The notes below the pieces were generated by a model. That model worked only from the letters and a program-made list of their open reading frames with translations, did not search any database and was not told the origin of the DNA. The translations under genes and the position numbers were made by a program. This document shows positions 1 through 11,326 of a stretch of DNA of 64,000 nt, in pieces. Source of the stretch: Oasisia sp. SBJ-2009 (lineage: Eukaryota > Annelida > Polychaeta > Sabellida > Siboglinidae); the NCBI GenBank assembly GCA_964017155.1, contig OZ024864.1, positions 36,621,980 to 36,685,979 of the forward strand, read 5' to 3'. Numbering within the stretch: the first letter of the stretch is position 1; the number at the start of each line of letters is the position of its first letter.

Positions 1-1724
1 TAGCCTAGCCATTGTAACGTTTCCTTCATTTCCTACTAATCTCGCGGTGCTCTGTTATTGACAATTTCACAGCATATTTACCCTCCATAGATACAAGTTA
101 TGTCCAAAATTCGTGAACTTTTAATACTTCAGGCTCCCACAAACTTCATTCAAACCTTACACCCCTCCATTTCTGCTTGAATCACCCATGGATTGCCCCT
201 GATTACATCACCAAGCAAAATGACAACTATATTAATACACAGAAATGCACTGACTGACAGCTGTCATAATTGGACAGCTCTGATGCCACGCTGCACTAAA
301 ACATCATTTATAATCACTCCACACTACATATGTGCTCACAGAAATTCAGACAACCTGCATAATGCTGCTTTTATAGGGTACTCTTTGGTTGGGAAATGGT
401 AGATGAACACCTTATTGTGATCTTACATCATCACTCTCACCCATAGCTAAATGCAGAGACTCGTCCACCTGTCATTTGGACTGATAAAAACCATTGTGGA
501 CGGGGAGTAATATGGGTGGACAGGTAATAAAATGAAGGAGAAAAGTCTTCAGAAACAATAGATATTGTCAGTTATGCCTCAAAAGCGAGTATAAATGGTC
601 TCACATGTGTTTGTAGTTCACTTTTAGGTCATCAGACATTTAAAGTTTGTAAACTGGCTTAACAGTTAACATCCATGTGCCTACCAAAACATGTGTGACT
701 GGCAATAATTTGGTCCTGCATAAAGCCCTGCTCTCACCTACTTACTCAGTTCATATACTTCAGCAACTATAACGTTACATTCCATAATTTCCATTCTGAG
801 GCTACCACAAACAAAATCAATGAACTGAATGTTAATGCATCATGATCTGGTCATTTCTCATAAGTTCCATATTGTTAAGTTGCTGAATTTCAACTAATGG
901 AATTCCATGCTAGCTATTCAAAGATGTCCATGTCTGTATGAACACTACATTTTAGAAACATTTAATTCACATGCTGACAAGCATTCACATGCTGACAATA
1001 TATGTTAAAAATTAGCTGAGTCCCCAAGGGCCGAGATCATCTCACCTTTTTCTCTCAGTTAATTTACTGCCTTAAGCCACTGGCTTAATCAACACAATGG
1101 CAACATTTTTGTATCCACAATTGTCATTTGTAGACTGATTTTGCTGCTCAAACAATATACTTTCTATCTAAAGGAGTGGCCTACTTGAGAGATGCAAACA
1201 GGGAATGATTCAGCAAACCTCTCTCTACTTGACACAGCTGTGGTGCGACATTCCTTTTTTCAGAAAATAGTAGCTTTTAAATAGCACATTTTCATTGGTA
1301 ACAGCAGAATAAACTTGGTCTGCAGAAACAAATGTCACAAAATATATGATAAAACACTGTATGTAGTCTGTAGGTTTATCTAGAGACCCATCCCCGAATC
1401 ATTTGGAGTGGAGATTTTGGACAGATAAATGGACCAGTAACAATCTTAGGATAAAATAACTTATTTCCATATATATTTTATGTTGTCAATTATGCTATAA
1501 AAAGGCGGTCACACTTGTGATTACTGGACAGTGGACACACATGGCTGTATATGTATATATGTATATATAATATAAATATATCTGGACTGGCTTTTATGAA
1601 TGAGTTCACACATATGTTTAATAATACTGCTTATCAGGATACTTTTTAACTGGCAACAAAGTTAACTTTATCTCATGTAAAAATGCCTGTACAAATCAGT
1701 ATCACATCGTGCAAGAAATGTCAC
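1..1724. other. Non-coding stretch, left edge (probable intron of the ankyrin gene)
   Basis: No convincing exon was found on either strand. The stretch lies 3' of the second ankyrin exon on the minus strand, so it is most likely an intron of that gene. It holds one near-complete MITE copy (444-728) and a decayed relative at about 1376-1545. An AT-rich TATATGTA-type stretch lies near 1545-1580. Confidence 0.5.
444..728 (-). mobile_element. ~0.29 kb MITE (family M), degenerate copy
   Basis: The ends read TAGCTAAATGCAG on the left and CTGCATAAAGCCC on the right, an imperfect terminal inverted repeat. The body matches three other near-complete copies in the window (21012-21316, 21800-22119, 36133-36418), including the GGACGGG/CCGTCC motifs. 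No coding capacity, so it is non-autonomous. Superfamily not determined, because no clear target-site duplication is visible. Confidence 0.7.
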
Positions 1725-3439
1725 CTGTGTACAAGCCTGGTCTTGAGTACTTGGTTGCCACATTACAACTGGCTCCTGCATCCAGCAACAAGTGCAGACT
1801 GTCAACATGGCCGTTCTCAGCTGCCAGGTGTACCGCCGTCATGTCAAACATGTCTCGCGCATCCAGGTCCGCTGTAAGGATGCGACACACACAAAGATTA
1901 CACCAAAACACAAATACTGGTATTTGGCAGTATAGTTCCATGGCTTCACGTGGATAAAGTCAGTTTCGACACAAAACTGCACCTATACAAATGGATATCG
2001 GACAGAATCAAATCTTTGAAACAGCTAATTATGTAGTAGAACACACACATTTGAAAACAGTCAGTACAAGTGAGTTTTAACATGTTATGGTGACCAAAAT
2101 TACCCAAAAATGATGATATCAACTTGTGTCTGGTGTTGCTAAAATAGATACGTAACATACACATTTTGGATAGGTTTTTTTTAATAAATGATTATTTACC
2201 TATTTTGGCAATGCTAGACACATGCCAGAGTTTACGGCCATGTTGGTCACCATAAAACCTACCATTTTGTATGTGTGATCCATAATATAAGTAGCTTCAT
2301 GCATGCTGTGTTTAATTATCTGTATTTAATTTGACACCTTGTCCAGTTGGCTCAAAGGAGTAGTTTTCCAAGCTAGCTGTGATATTTTCCTTACACTATG
2401 TACAGATCTCGAGCTCTACGACAACAAGTCCCAGCGAACAAGGAACCATTTCTGAACCAGTTGGCAGGTGTCATATTGGTTCATAATTGGTACCGCTCCA
2501 CCAGTGTGTGTTTTCACGTGTATTCACGTGAATACACGTGTTCTGCCTGTTGTCACGAGTTTTGAACGAGTTTGACACGAGTCATACTGGGTCAGAACTG
2601 GTACGGATTTACTGGTACGTGTCATCATGTTAAAAAACTTGTGTGATTTCATGGGAAACACCAAATTTGTTAACAGAATCTGGTGAAATCACGTGAATTG
2701 AACCAGTTGAACTCGTGAATTCACTTACGGAACAGGTGAAATCACGGGTCCTTGTTTGCTGGGGTATGATATAGCCTATACTATAGTATATAGGCTATAG
2801 GTGTATATTATAGAATAAACGATAAAATGTCAACTCCTGTACATATAACTTATCTGTTGGCAGCTGTTACATATGTCCATGCTAGATTAGAGACCTGTCA
2901 AACTCTAAACAAACAGTGGCAAACTCTAAACTGCAGAGTGTGACTGAGTGTGCCAGTGACACTGACAGACTGAGACTGTCACTGACACTGTCGACTCCTT
3001 CGGTTTCGTTCGGCGTTTCAGTCATACAGACTGACAGTGACACGCCCACACAGCACACGATCTGCCTGCACTGTCAGACTTACACTATTTTATACGAAAC
3101 CTATTTCATCAGTCGTACTAATCGTGAACAGACTGAGTGTTGTTACAGAATAAGGGCAGTGCCGACGTCTCCGAGGCCACCAGACGTACCTCCCGACGCA
3201 ATCAGTTCCTGCACGCATTCGTCGTGGCCGCGACTGGCAGCGCATAAAAGTGGTGTCATGTAGTTTTTGGATTTATAAAACAACGCGCGATTATACTCAT
3301 CCGCATCCACCGACACTCCACTCTTAAGGATAATCCGAACATCCTCGACTAAACCTTCTTTTGCTTTCTCCACTAATCGTCTACAATTTTCTATTTCCCT
3401 CTGCAAGAGTTCGGTGTTTTTCCGCCGCCTCGAAGCCAT
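1725..3439 (-). CDS. Ankyrin-repeat protein, 5' two exons (partial gene)
   Basis: Exon 1 (3439 down to 3190) starts at ATG with MASRRRKNTELLQRE, a basic and charged, helix-like N terminus, followed by the first repeat-like segments (TPLLCAASRGHDECVQELI). It ends in phase 1 at a GGAG|GTACGT donor. Exon 2 (1871 down to 1725) follows a TTACAG acceptor. It restores the frame exactly, so the join reads ELIASGADLDARD, and continues with the typical TAVHLAAENGHVDSLHLLL ankyrin helices, ending in phase 1 at CAG|GTGACA. The exon 2 donor is the least certain border; CAA|GTACTC at 1751 is an alternative. Ankyrin repeats are protein-interaction scaffolds. The specific family was not recognised, and the rest of the gene must lie left of the window. 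It is head-to-head with COX15. Confidence 0.8.
2430..2763. mobile_element. Small inverted-repeat element in the ankyrin intron
   Basis: The left end reads CCCAGCGAACAAGGAACC and the right end is its near inverse, GGGTCCTTGTTTGCTGGG, giving an 18 bp terminal inverted repeat over 334 bp. The interior is full of CACGTG and TTCACG palindromes and of ACCAGT/ACTGGT pairs, and has no ORF. This is the structure of a non-autonomous DNA element. No obvious target-site duplication. Confidence 0.6.
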
Positions 3440-4363
3440 GTTTGATCGCGGAGATGCGCAGTGCTGCCATCTAGCGAATGACGTGCACCTCTAGAAGCAA
3501 TGTCCTGCGCTGCCTAGCCCTAGAGCCCAACTCAAGCCAAGGTCAATGCAATTTGGAAATATGAAAGAAAAATTATATGCACGTCTTACAGTTAATGTAA
3601 TACACATAACAGCATATGAGTAAAATGACATAAGTTTATACGAAAATAACATTTTACGTCATAACTTTTTACTTATTCACTTCTATCAAACTATATATGC
3701 AAATGGGTGATTTGGGGATTAGAAGTAGCTGCTTAGTATGATTCCACTGAACAGATATTACACGATGCGCAAATAATAGTGTGTGCGGACATGCCTCAGA
3801 GTGCGGACATGCCCCTACTTCCCCTACGTTTTTTACTTGTACGTAGCCTTTACAATCGGTGACGCTGCGTGGGCAAACAATAAAACGTCTCCCTTGGTGG
3901 AAGTTTTAACATAAATGCAATATTTACCTTTCTAAGCCCATCGTTTATTTAGAAATTCGTTAATTACAGTACGCCTACTAAGTCTAAGTCTAAGACTAAG
4001 TCTAAGGCGGGGTAGTCTATATAAGGCTAAGCCTAAGCCTAAGCCTAGGATGCCGGTGGCGCTGGTCATACAACACTCACAGTAGTCCTTTTGGAAACCG
4101 CATTGTCATTTTTCTTCTTACTGTTTAAACGTGATTTTGTTGCCGCATCTGGTCCCTAGACACATACCCCCATCAGAAATCAAATAGGCCGTATAAAGTG
4201 ATTTTGTATGCATTGTGAGATCATAACAACAGAGCGTCCTAAAGACGCGCGATAAAATTACATAATCCGCTAGATGGCGCAACTGTTTCCCTCGGACGAC
4301 ACCTAGTGGCGACCCAGATGTCAGCTAAGTGGCCAAGCGTGTATCAAACGTGACAAAAGCAAC
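3440..4363. promoter_or_regulatory. Head-to-head intergenic region between the ankyrin gene and COX15
   Basis: The start codons of the two divergent genes are about 0.92 kb apart, so one region must contain both 5' ends and probably a shared promoter. A TCTATATAAGG stretch lies near 4017-4025, next to short direct repeats (AAGTCT repeated at about 3979-4003, then GCCTAA repeated at about 4027-4045). Nothing here shows the true transcription starts; that is inference from gene order. Confidence 0.45.
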
Positions 4364-7300
4364 ATGTTCTCTAGATGCATTTTTGCGGCATCACAAAATG
4401 TATTACTCCATCAACGATGCAGTTTATTTAATGTCAGTAGAAATGCCATAAAACAGGTAAGCAATATGGCGTGACAAAACGTACTGATGCAATTTGCTTC
4501 CGTCGCACCTCGTTCGGGGTGATCTTGAAGTCGACGGCTCGTGGTGTCACTGACACACGGTGATTTGTGTTGTAACCCTGCTATACAGAGAGCGTGAAGC
4601 CGTAACCTTTGGTCGGGTTCAGCAACAACTGCGTTATTTAACATACGGGTAAGCCAGACTAAATACCCAATCGACGTACAATAAATAGAAGCATTTAAAA
4701 AATTCGTACGTGACCATCAGGTTTTTAATCAGCTGACAATTAAAATTGTATAATTTATTAATTAGGTATATTTTTTTACTGCTTTACTGCCTTACTAAAA
4801 AATCTAAGAACTTGCTTGGAAGTTGGTAGACTAGTTTAGAATTATAATCTGGTAGACAGTGTTTACTTTAGCCATTTAGGCAGCCGCAAAATTTCTAAGA
4901 CATTTTTTATCTCAGAAGTTCAAGTCACACGATGTCGATGACGAACGATGTCATCTGATTTACTGAAAAAGTTTATTTACACATTTAAAGTCATATAATA
5001 AAGAGTCCAATTGTATAGGTTATCCATTTAAATTCCCTTATAATTAAAGTTTGTTGAGGGTTGCAAATACTATTTCAACAATTTCAAGTGAAGTTGTGGT
5101 CTCTATGACACTGTTGACGTTGTGTATGACCATTTACCCTGTGCGTGAAAGGTAAAAGAATGTAAAAAAAACAGTGCACCCTGGATTGGGATCATATACG
5201 TATGCCTTTGAATACAGAATTTTTTGGTATTTGAATTGAAAATCACAAAAGGGCATGCATTTGATGTTTAGTCTGCATGTATTTGAAAAGTATTACAAAT
5301 ACATGTAAAAATTACCAACAAAAGGTAAAGCATTGCCTGACATAAATTTGCTCAGGAGTCAAGATAGAAAGAATGGTTTTCACACGTGTGGGCAAGCAGC
5401 ACTGAGAAAATGGGCCTACAGTGAAACTGCATTAGCATCAATGAATGATTGGGAAGCCAGTGAAGGCAGGTATTTACAGGGAATGTGCTTCAAAGAATCC
5501 AACTGTCACATACTGTGTAAACATCCTGGGCTAAAACAAAGGAACCCAGGTTCCCCCCCAGTCATGGGCCCAGTGCCAGGGAAGAGCTACCCACTAGTAA
5601 ACCTAGTCTAGTAAACCTGCCTGCCAATTAGTCTACAGGAGTCAATCAAGCCAAGAAGACTAACTTCCACCCATTATGATACACTTGAACTATCATGGAA
5701 ACACGGGCCATTTGAATCAAATTTCCAAAAATTGAATGGTATTTGAATAAAAAACGGCAGTGTATTTGTATTTGAATTGGAAATTTGTATTTGAATTGAA
5801 ATCTGGAAAAGCAGTATATTTGATTTGGATGATTTGTATTTGATCCCAGAATGTGTATTTGGCCCCAACCCTGAATTTGCCCCTGTGTCAGATGCTGATG
5901 AAACAACCAATTTCACAATACTCTAGCCATGTTATTGCTATCGACCACAATGTCAGACACTTCACAGTTAAGACAGTTTTTATTAGAGACAAAGCAGATA
6001 TTTAACATTCAGAAATATCCTGATAACAACACATACATGAACACCTCTAAATGAAAGCATGACAGTCACTGATAAATTAATGTTATATATTTTTCCACAA
6101 ACACCACCTACATTAATCACAATGTCAGAGATCCCACTGGAAATGGAAAAAGAAATGCATGTGCACACCAAAGGTAGTGCCTTTTTGAAATTTAATGTGT
6201 CCTCAAATCCATTAAATGTGTTTATTATTTAGCATATTTTTCTATATATGAACGTTTAAATAACCTGATAAATGTTAGCATGGGACATTATTTACATGAT
6301 TTACATCAGACATATCATAGTATTGCTATTAATTAGTTTTAATTGCATTCAGTGCAGTCTGCACAATATCTCCAATGGACGTAAGTACTATAATATAAGT
6401 TTCAATTTGATATCAACAACATGCTCAGAAATGTCCACTGATACATTTATCCTGACTCTAACAAACACACTGTATACTACACAGACCACCTACTGCACAG
6501 TCCAGCTGCAACATTATAAAATCACTGCAATACAATAAACTGCTATTCTCTGCACATGTTTGTGGTCAAGTAAGATAGTATGATTTACCCCAAATAAACA
6601 TGCTATTTTTGTATACATCACCTGTATCTCATTCGGGCACATGCAGCAGGAAAGACTGCCACTTCAGTGTGTGGAGTGCCATTTGTGCAGAGGCACACAC
6701 TGAGGGAATCCCTGCATTGTGGACCCTATGTATTGCATAGTTTTACTATTCAAAAAAGAAATATGACTGTTTTATAACTGGTTGTTTTCCAGACAAATCC
6801 TTCAAGGAGCTTTGGTAGTCTGACATCAAAATGGAGACTGACCACATCGCTGGTGACCAAGAGGCTGGTGTTGAAACAGGTTGGTAGGCACCAGTGACTC
6901 CCTTCTGTCGACTTACCATTCACTGTATATACAGTGCGATGACAAAACCCCAGTGGACATAACCTCAATGGACAAAACCTCAACCGCTTATTGCAAATGT
7001 GGACAAGTCCGCAATGGACAAAACCCCAACTGCTGATTTTATATTTGGATGTCAGACCCTCTTGATGTATACAGGCATGCATGGTGGTATACGTACGTGC
7101 ATGTGTGCGTGCATGCATGCATGAATGTAATGTTCACAATTTGAAAGATTAATTCTGCCTGCAAAATATTCAAATGGTAAACAAGACGTCCAGTTTTCAA
7201 ACAAAATTGATTGCCAATAACAACAAAGTGAGCAGAGTTATTCGCAATACCCTTTGATGTTTTACTTTCCCACAGACTTCCCATTACAAATTATTGCTCA

Positions 7301-10300
7301 GCCAATTCTGTGTAGAGGAGTTGGCACTCTCCTGTTAAATTTAGTCTCCCTTGTGTCACCCCCATTGCCTAAAATTCAAGATGTGAGTGTACGTTCTTCT
7401 GCTTGTCAATGGGTCCTTAACAAGCAGACTCGTCTACCAGTCAATGATTTACATCTCTTTTCATTATAGATGTCATGAGCCATGTTCCATATTGAAATGA
7501 TCATATTCGTGTTCTTTCTGTCAGTACCACACGCGGGTAACAGAGCATCTTTCAGTTTTGCCAAATGTCAAAGATTTTGTTCAGATGCAGTTTCCGTTCT
7601 GATGTGTAGTGTTTCCTCACAGATTGTGCGCAGTCCTACAACTCTGGCGGCACCGAGTGTCTCCCCACAGGGGCAGAAGGCCGTAGGGCTCTGGCTGCTC
7701 GGGTGCGCTGGCATGACCTTTGGGGCTATTGTCATAGGCGCCATCACTCGGTGAGTTTACCCGGCCAAGGTATGTTCTCTGGTTCTCTGTGTTCAACATC
7801 TCCAGTTCTCTGTATTCAACACCTCCAGTTCTCTGTGTTCAACACCTCAAGTTCTCTGTATTCAACACCTCAAGTTCTCTGTATTCAACACCTCCAGTTC
7901 TCTGTATTCAACACCGCCAGTTCTCTGTATTCAACACCTCAAGTTCTTTATGTTCAACACCTCCAGTTCTCTGTATTCAACACCTCCAGTTCTCTGTGTT
8001 CAACACCTCCAGTTCTTTATGTTCAACACCCCAGTTCTTTGTATTCAACACCTCAAGTTCTATGTTTTCAACTTCAATACCCAGGTCATTATGTTTAGTG
8101 GCACCTAATCAAAGGGATGTTGTTGTATGTTTTTTTACACTAGCAGAGTCTGGTCTGTCTATAATCCAGTGGCATGTCATCAATGGGATGTTGTTGTATG
8201 TTGTTGTAGACTGACAGAGTCTGGTCTCTCTATGACACAGTGGCATGTCATCAAGGGGATGTTGTTGTATGTTGTTGTATGTTGTTGTAGACTGACAGAG
8301 TCTGGTCTCTCTATGACACAGTGGCATGTCATCAAGGGGATGTTGTTCTATGTTGTTGTATGTTGTTGTACACTGACAGAGTCTGGCCTCTCTATGACAC
8401 AGTGGCATGTCATCAAGGGGATGTTGTTGTATGTTGTTGTATGTTGTTGTAGACTGACAGAGTCTGGTCTCTCTATGACACAGTGGCATGTCATCAAGGG
8501 GATGCGGCCGCCACGCACACAGGAGGAATGGGAGGCTGAGTTTGAACGCTACAAGCAGTTCCCCGAGTACAAATAGTATGTCAATTTGTCATCAACAAAA
8601 CTGGTAAATTATATACACACATACATACACGTACATAGTAGAACTGATTACATCACAGTGACCGTCCTGTGTTGACCGTCTGTGTTGACAGTCTGGGATG
8701 GTCACTGTGAGATTGGTCAGTGTCACTGTGTTGACAGTCTGGGACGGTCACTGTGAGATTGGTCAGTGTCACTGTGTTGACCGTCAGTGTTGACAGTCTG
8801 GGACGGTCACTGTGAGATTGGTCAGTGTCACTGTGTTGACCGTCAGTGTTGACAGTCTGGGACGGTCACTGTGAGATTGGTCAGTGTCACTGTGTTGACC
8901 GTCTATGTTGACAGTCTGGGATGGTCACTGTGAGATTGGTCAGTGTCACTGTGTTGACCGTCAGTGTTGACAGTTTGGGACGGTCACTGTGAGATTGGTC
9001 AGTGTCACCGTGTTGACCATCTGTGTTGACAGTGTGTCACCGTGTTGACCATTTGTGTTGACAGTGTGTCACCGTGTTGACCGTCTGTGTTGACAGTGTG
9101 TCACCGTGTTGACCGTCTGTGTTGACCAGACATGGGGTCAAATACATTTGTATTTGATTTTGAAAGTATTTAAATACTTTTTTTAAAGTATTTGTATTTG
9201 ACATTTAGGAATTGAAAGTATTTGTATTTGTATTTAAATACTTTCCTAAAGTATTTGATATTTCAAATACTTTTTCAAATGTGTATACTACAGTCAGGGA
9301 CTAAGAACTTAATTACACAGCTTAGCACATATGGGCACCAGTAAACCCTGGGCACCAGCTAGCTAGCCAATTCCCTTTGTGTGATTGAGGAAGAAGCCTG
9401 GCACTGGTTTATCAAGCCCTTTGTTCAAGCCAGGTATCCCCAATTAAATAAGCCACAGTGGACTTTGTTCAAACATCACTGAGCCCAGTGTGCAGGGCAG
9501 CCTAATTGATACAGATGATAAATGGAGTACCCAATTCAAGTCAGATCTTGTTAAGTGATCCTCAATGAATGAATGGAAAGCTTGGCTGTGGGTTCTGTCC
9601 ACATTGCCATGATTGTGTGAAAAGGGTGTGGAGGAATGATTAAAAGGAACATTGCATTCAATTAGTTTGCAGCAGGACTTTGCACTATCCCATATAAGTA
9701 CTAACTTCCACCATCCTGGGTGATATAACTGACAATTTTAGAAGTATAAAGGTGGAATATTATTTCACATTATTTAAATATTGAATAACAAACATTAAAA
9801 TTTATATATAATAACTAAATAATTGTAAAGTTAACCAATAACTGTTTTATAGATAAATTATTACTTATTGATAGTACATGTGTTAATCTAATTTTATGCA
9901 GAACTGTTAATTACTCAGTTTTATATATATTTTATTGAAACAATTATTTTCATTTCTAGAGAAAGCATCACGCAGCATATGCTGAAACTCAGGCTTCATC
10001 GTTTTGTTTCTTTTACCTATATAGTAATATATCCTGAAAATGAAAAGTATTTGAAAAAGTATTTGAAATACTTTTCAAAAGTATTTGTATTTGTATTTAA
10101 ATACATTTGCATTTAAAAGTATTTGTATTTGAATCTCTCAAAAGTATTTGTATTTGTATTTAAATACATTTCAATGTATTTGACCCCATGTCTGGTGTTG
10201 ACAGTCTGTGTTGACCGTCTGTGTTGACACTTGACAGTCTGTGTTGACAGTCTGTGTTGCCCGTCTGTGTTGACAGTCTGTGTTGACTGTCTGTGTTGAC

Positions 10301-11253
10301 CGTCTGTGTTGACACTTGACAGTCTGTGTTGCCCGTCTGTGTTGACCGTCTGTGTTGACCGTCTGTGTTGACAGTTTGGGCCGGGAGCTGGACCTGAATG
10401 GATTCAAGAACATCTTCTTCTGGGAGTACACACACCGCATGTGGGGGCGCTCCATCGCCCTTGTCTTTGCCCTGCCCGCCCTCTTCTTCCTCAAGAAGGG
10501 GTGGATCTCCAAACCCATGAAGCCCCGTCTTGCAATCTACTTCTCTCTGCTGGGCTTCCAGGTAATTAACCCTTTACACTGCATTTACTTCTGCCTTGAC
10601 ACCTGAGCCAGTTTATGGTTTACCTTTTTTGTAACTGTTATGTGTATTTGATTGTATTTGCAAATATGTTTTAAATACAGACCAAATATCAAATTCAAAT
10701 ATGATTTTTCTATACAAATACACCAAATGTCTTTATACAACTACATATTTGTCCGCAACGCTGCTGGAACATAAACGGTCAAATTGAGAATAAACGCATT
10801 TGAAATTAGCATATATGTAAGCACATGAGTTTGCACCAAACTCGTCCATTTTCCTTCTATGTCACTGTTTGATGCATTCGAAATACATTCCCAGGTCACT
10901 GTTTATAGCCATATAGTCAGCATCGGGAAAGGTTTTTTTTTTAAAGATAGGCCCCTGTGTTAGGCACTGCCGTTGACTAAAATTATGTCATTGGGGAATT
11001 CCAGTGCCAAATTCAGATAGTAGACAAAAACTAGACATGCTGGGCTTTCCCATAATACCACACTTGTCCGCCATATAGCACGGGATATCCCGAAACATGT
11101 GATTAAACAAGTGCAGTTGATCAGTCTTTTATGGAATTCTAGTCTTTCTAAAAAAAGATACTAAATAGTGAAATCGTCAAATATTAACTTGTCTGTGTTT
11201 AGAAGATGTTTTCTCAAAATCAAATTTATGTATGTGCAACCCATTTTGTTATA

Positions 11254-11326
<73 letters not shown>

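Noticed and set aside
4020..4050. Telomeric repeat (GCCTAA = TTAGGC type)
   Set aside because: Only about three units inside a promoter region, next to other AAGTCT hexamers; far too short for a telomere relic.
5333..5611. 92-codon plus-strand frame
   Set aside because: It lies in COX15 intron 1 within repeat-like sequence; no domain, no splice context.
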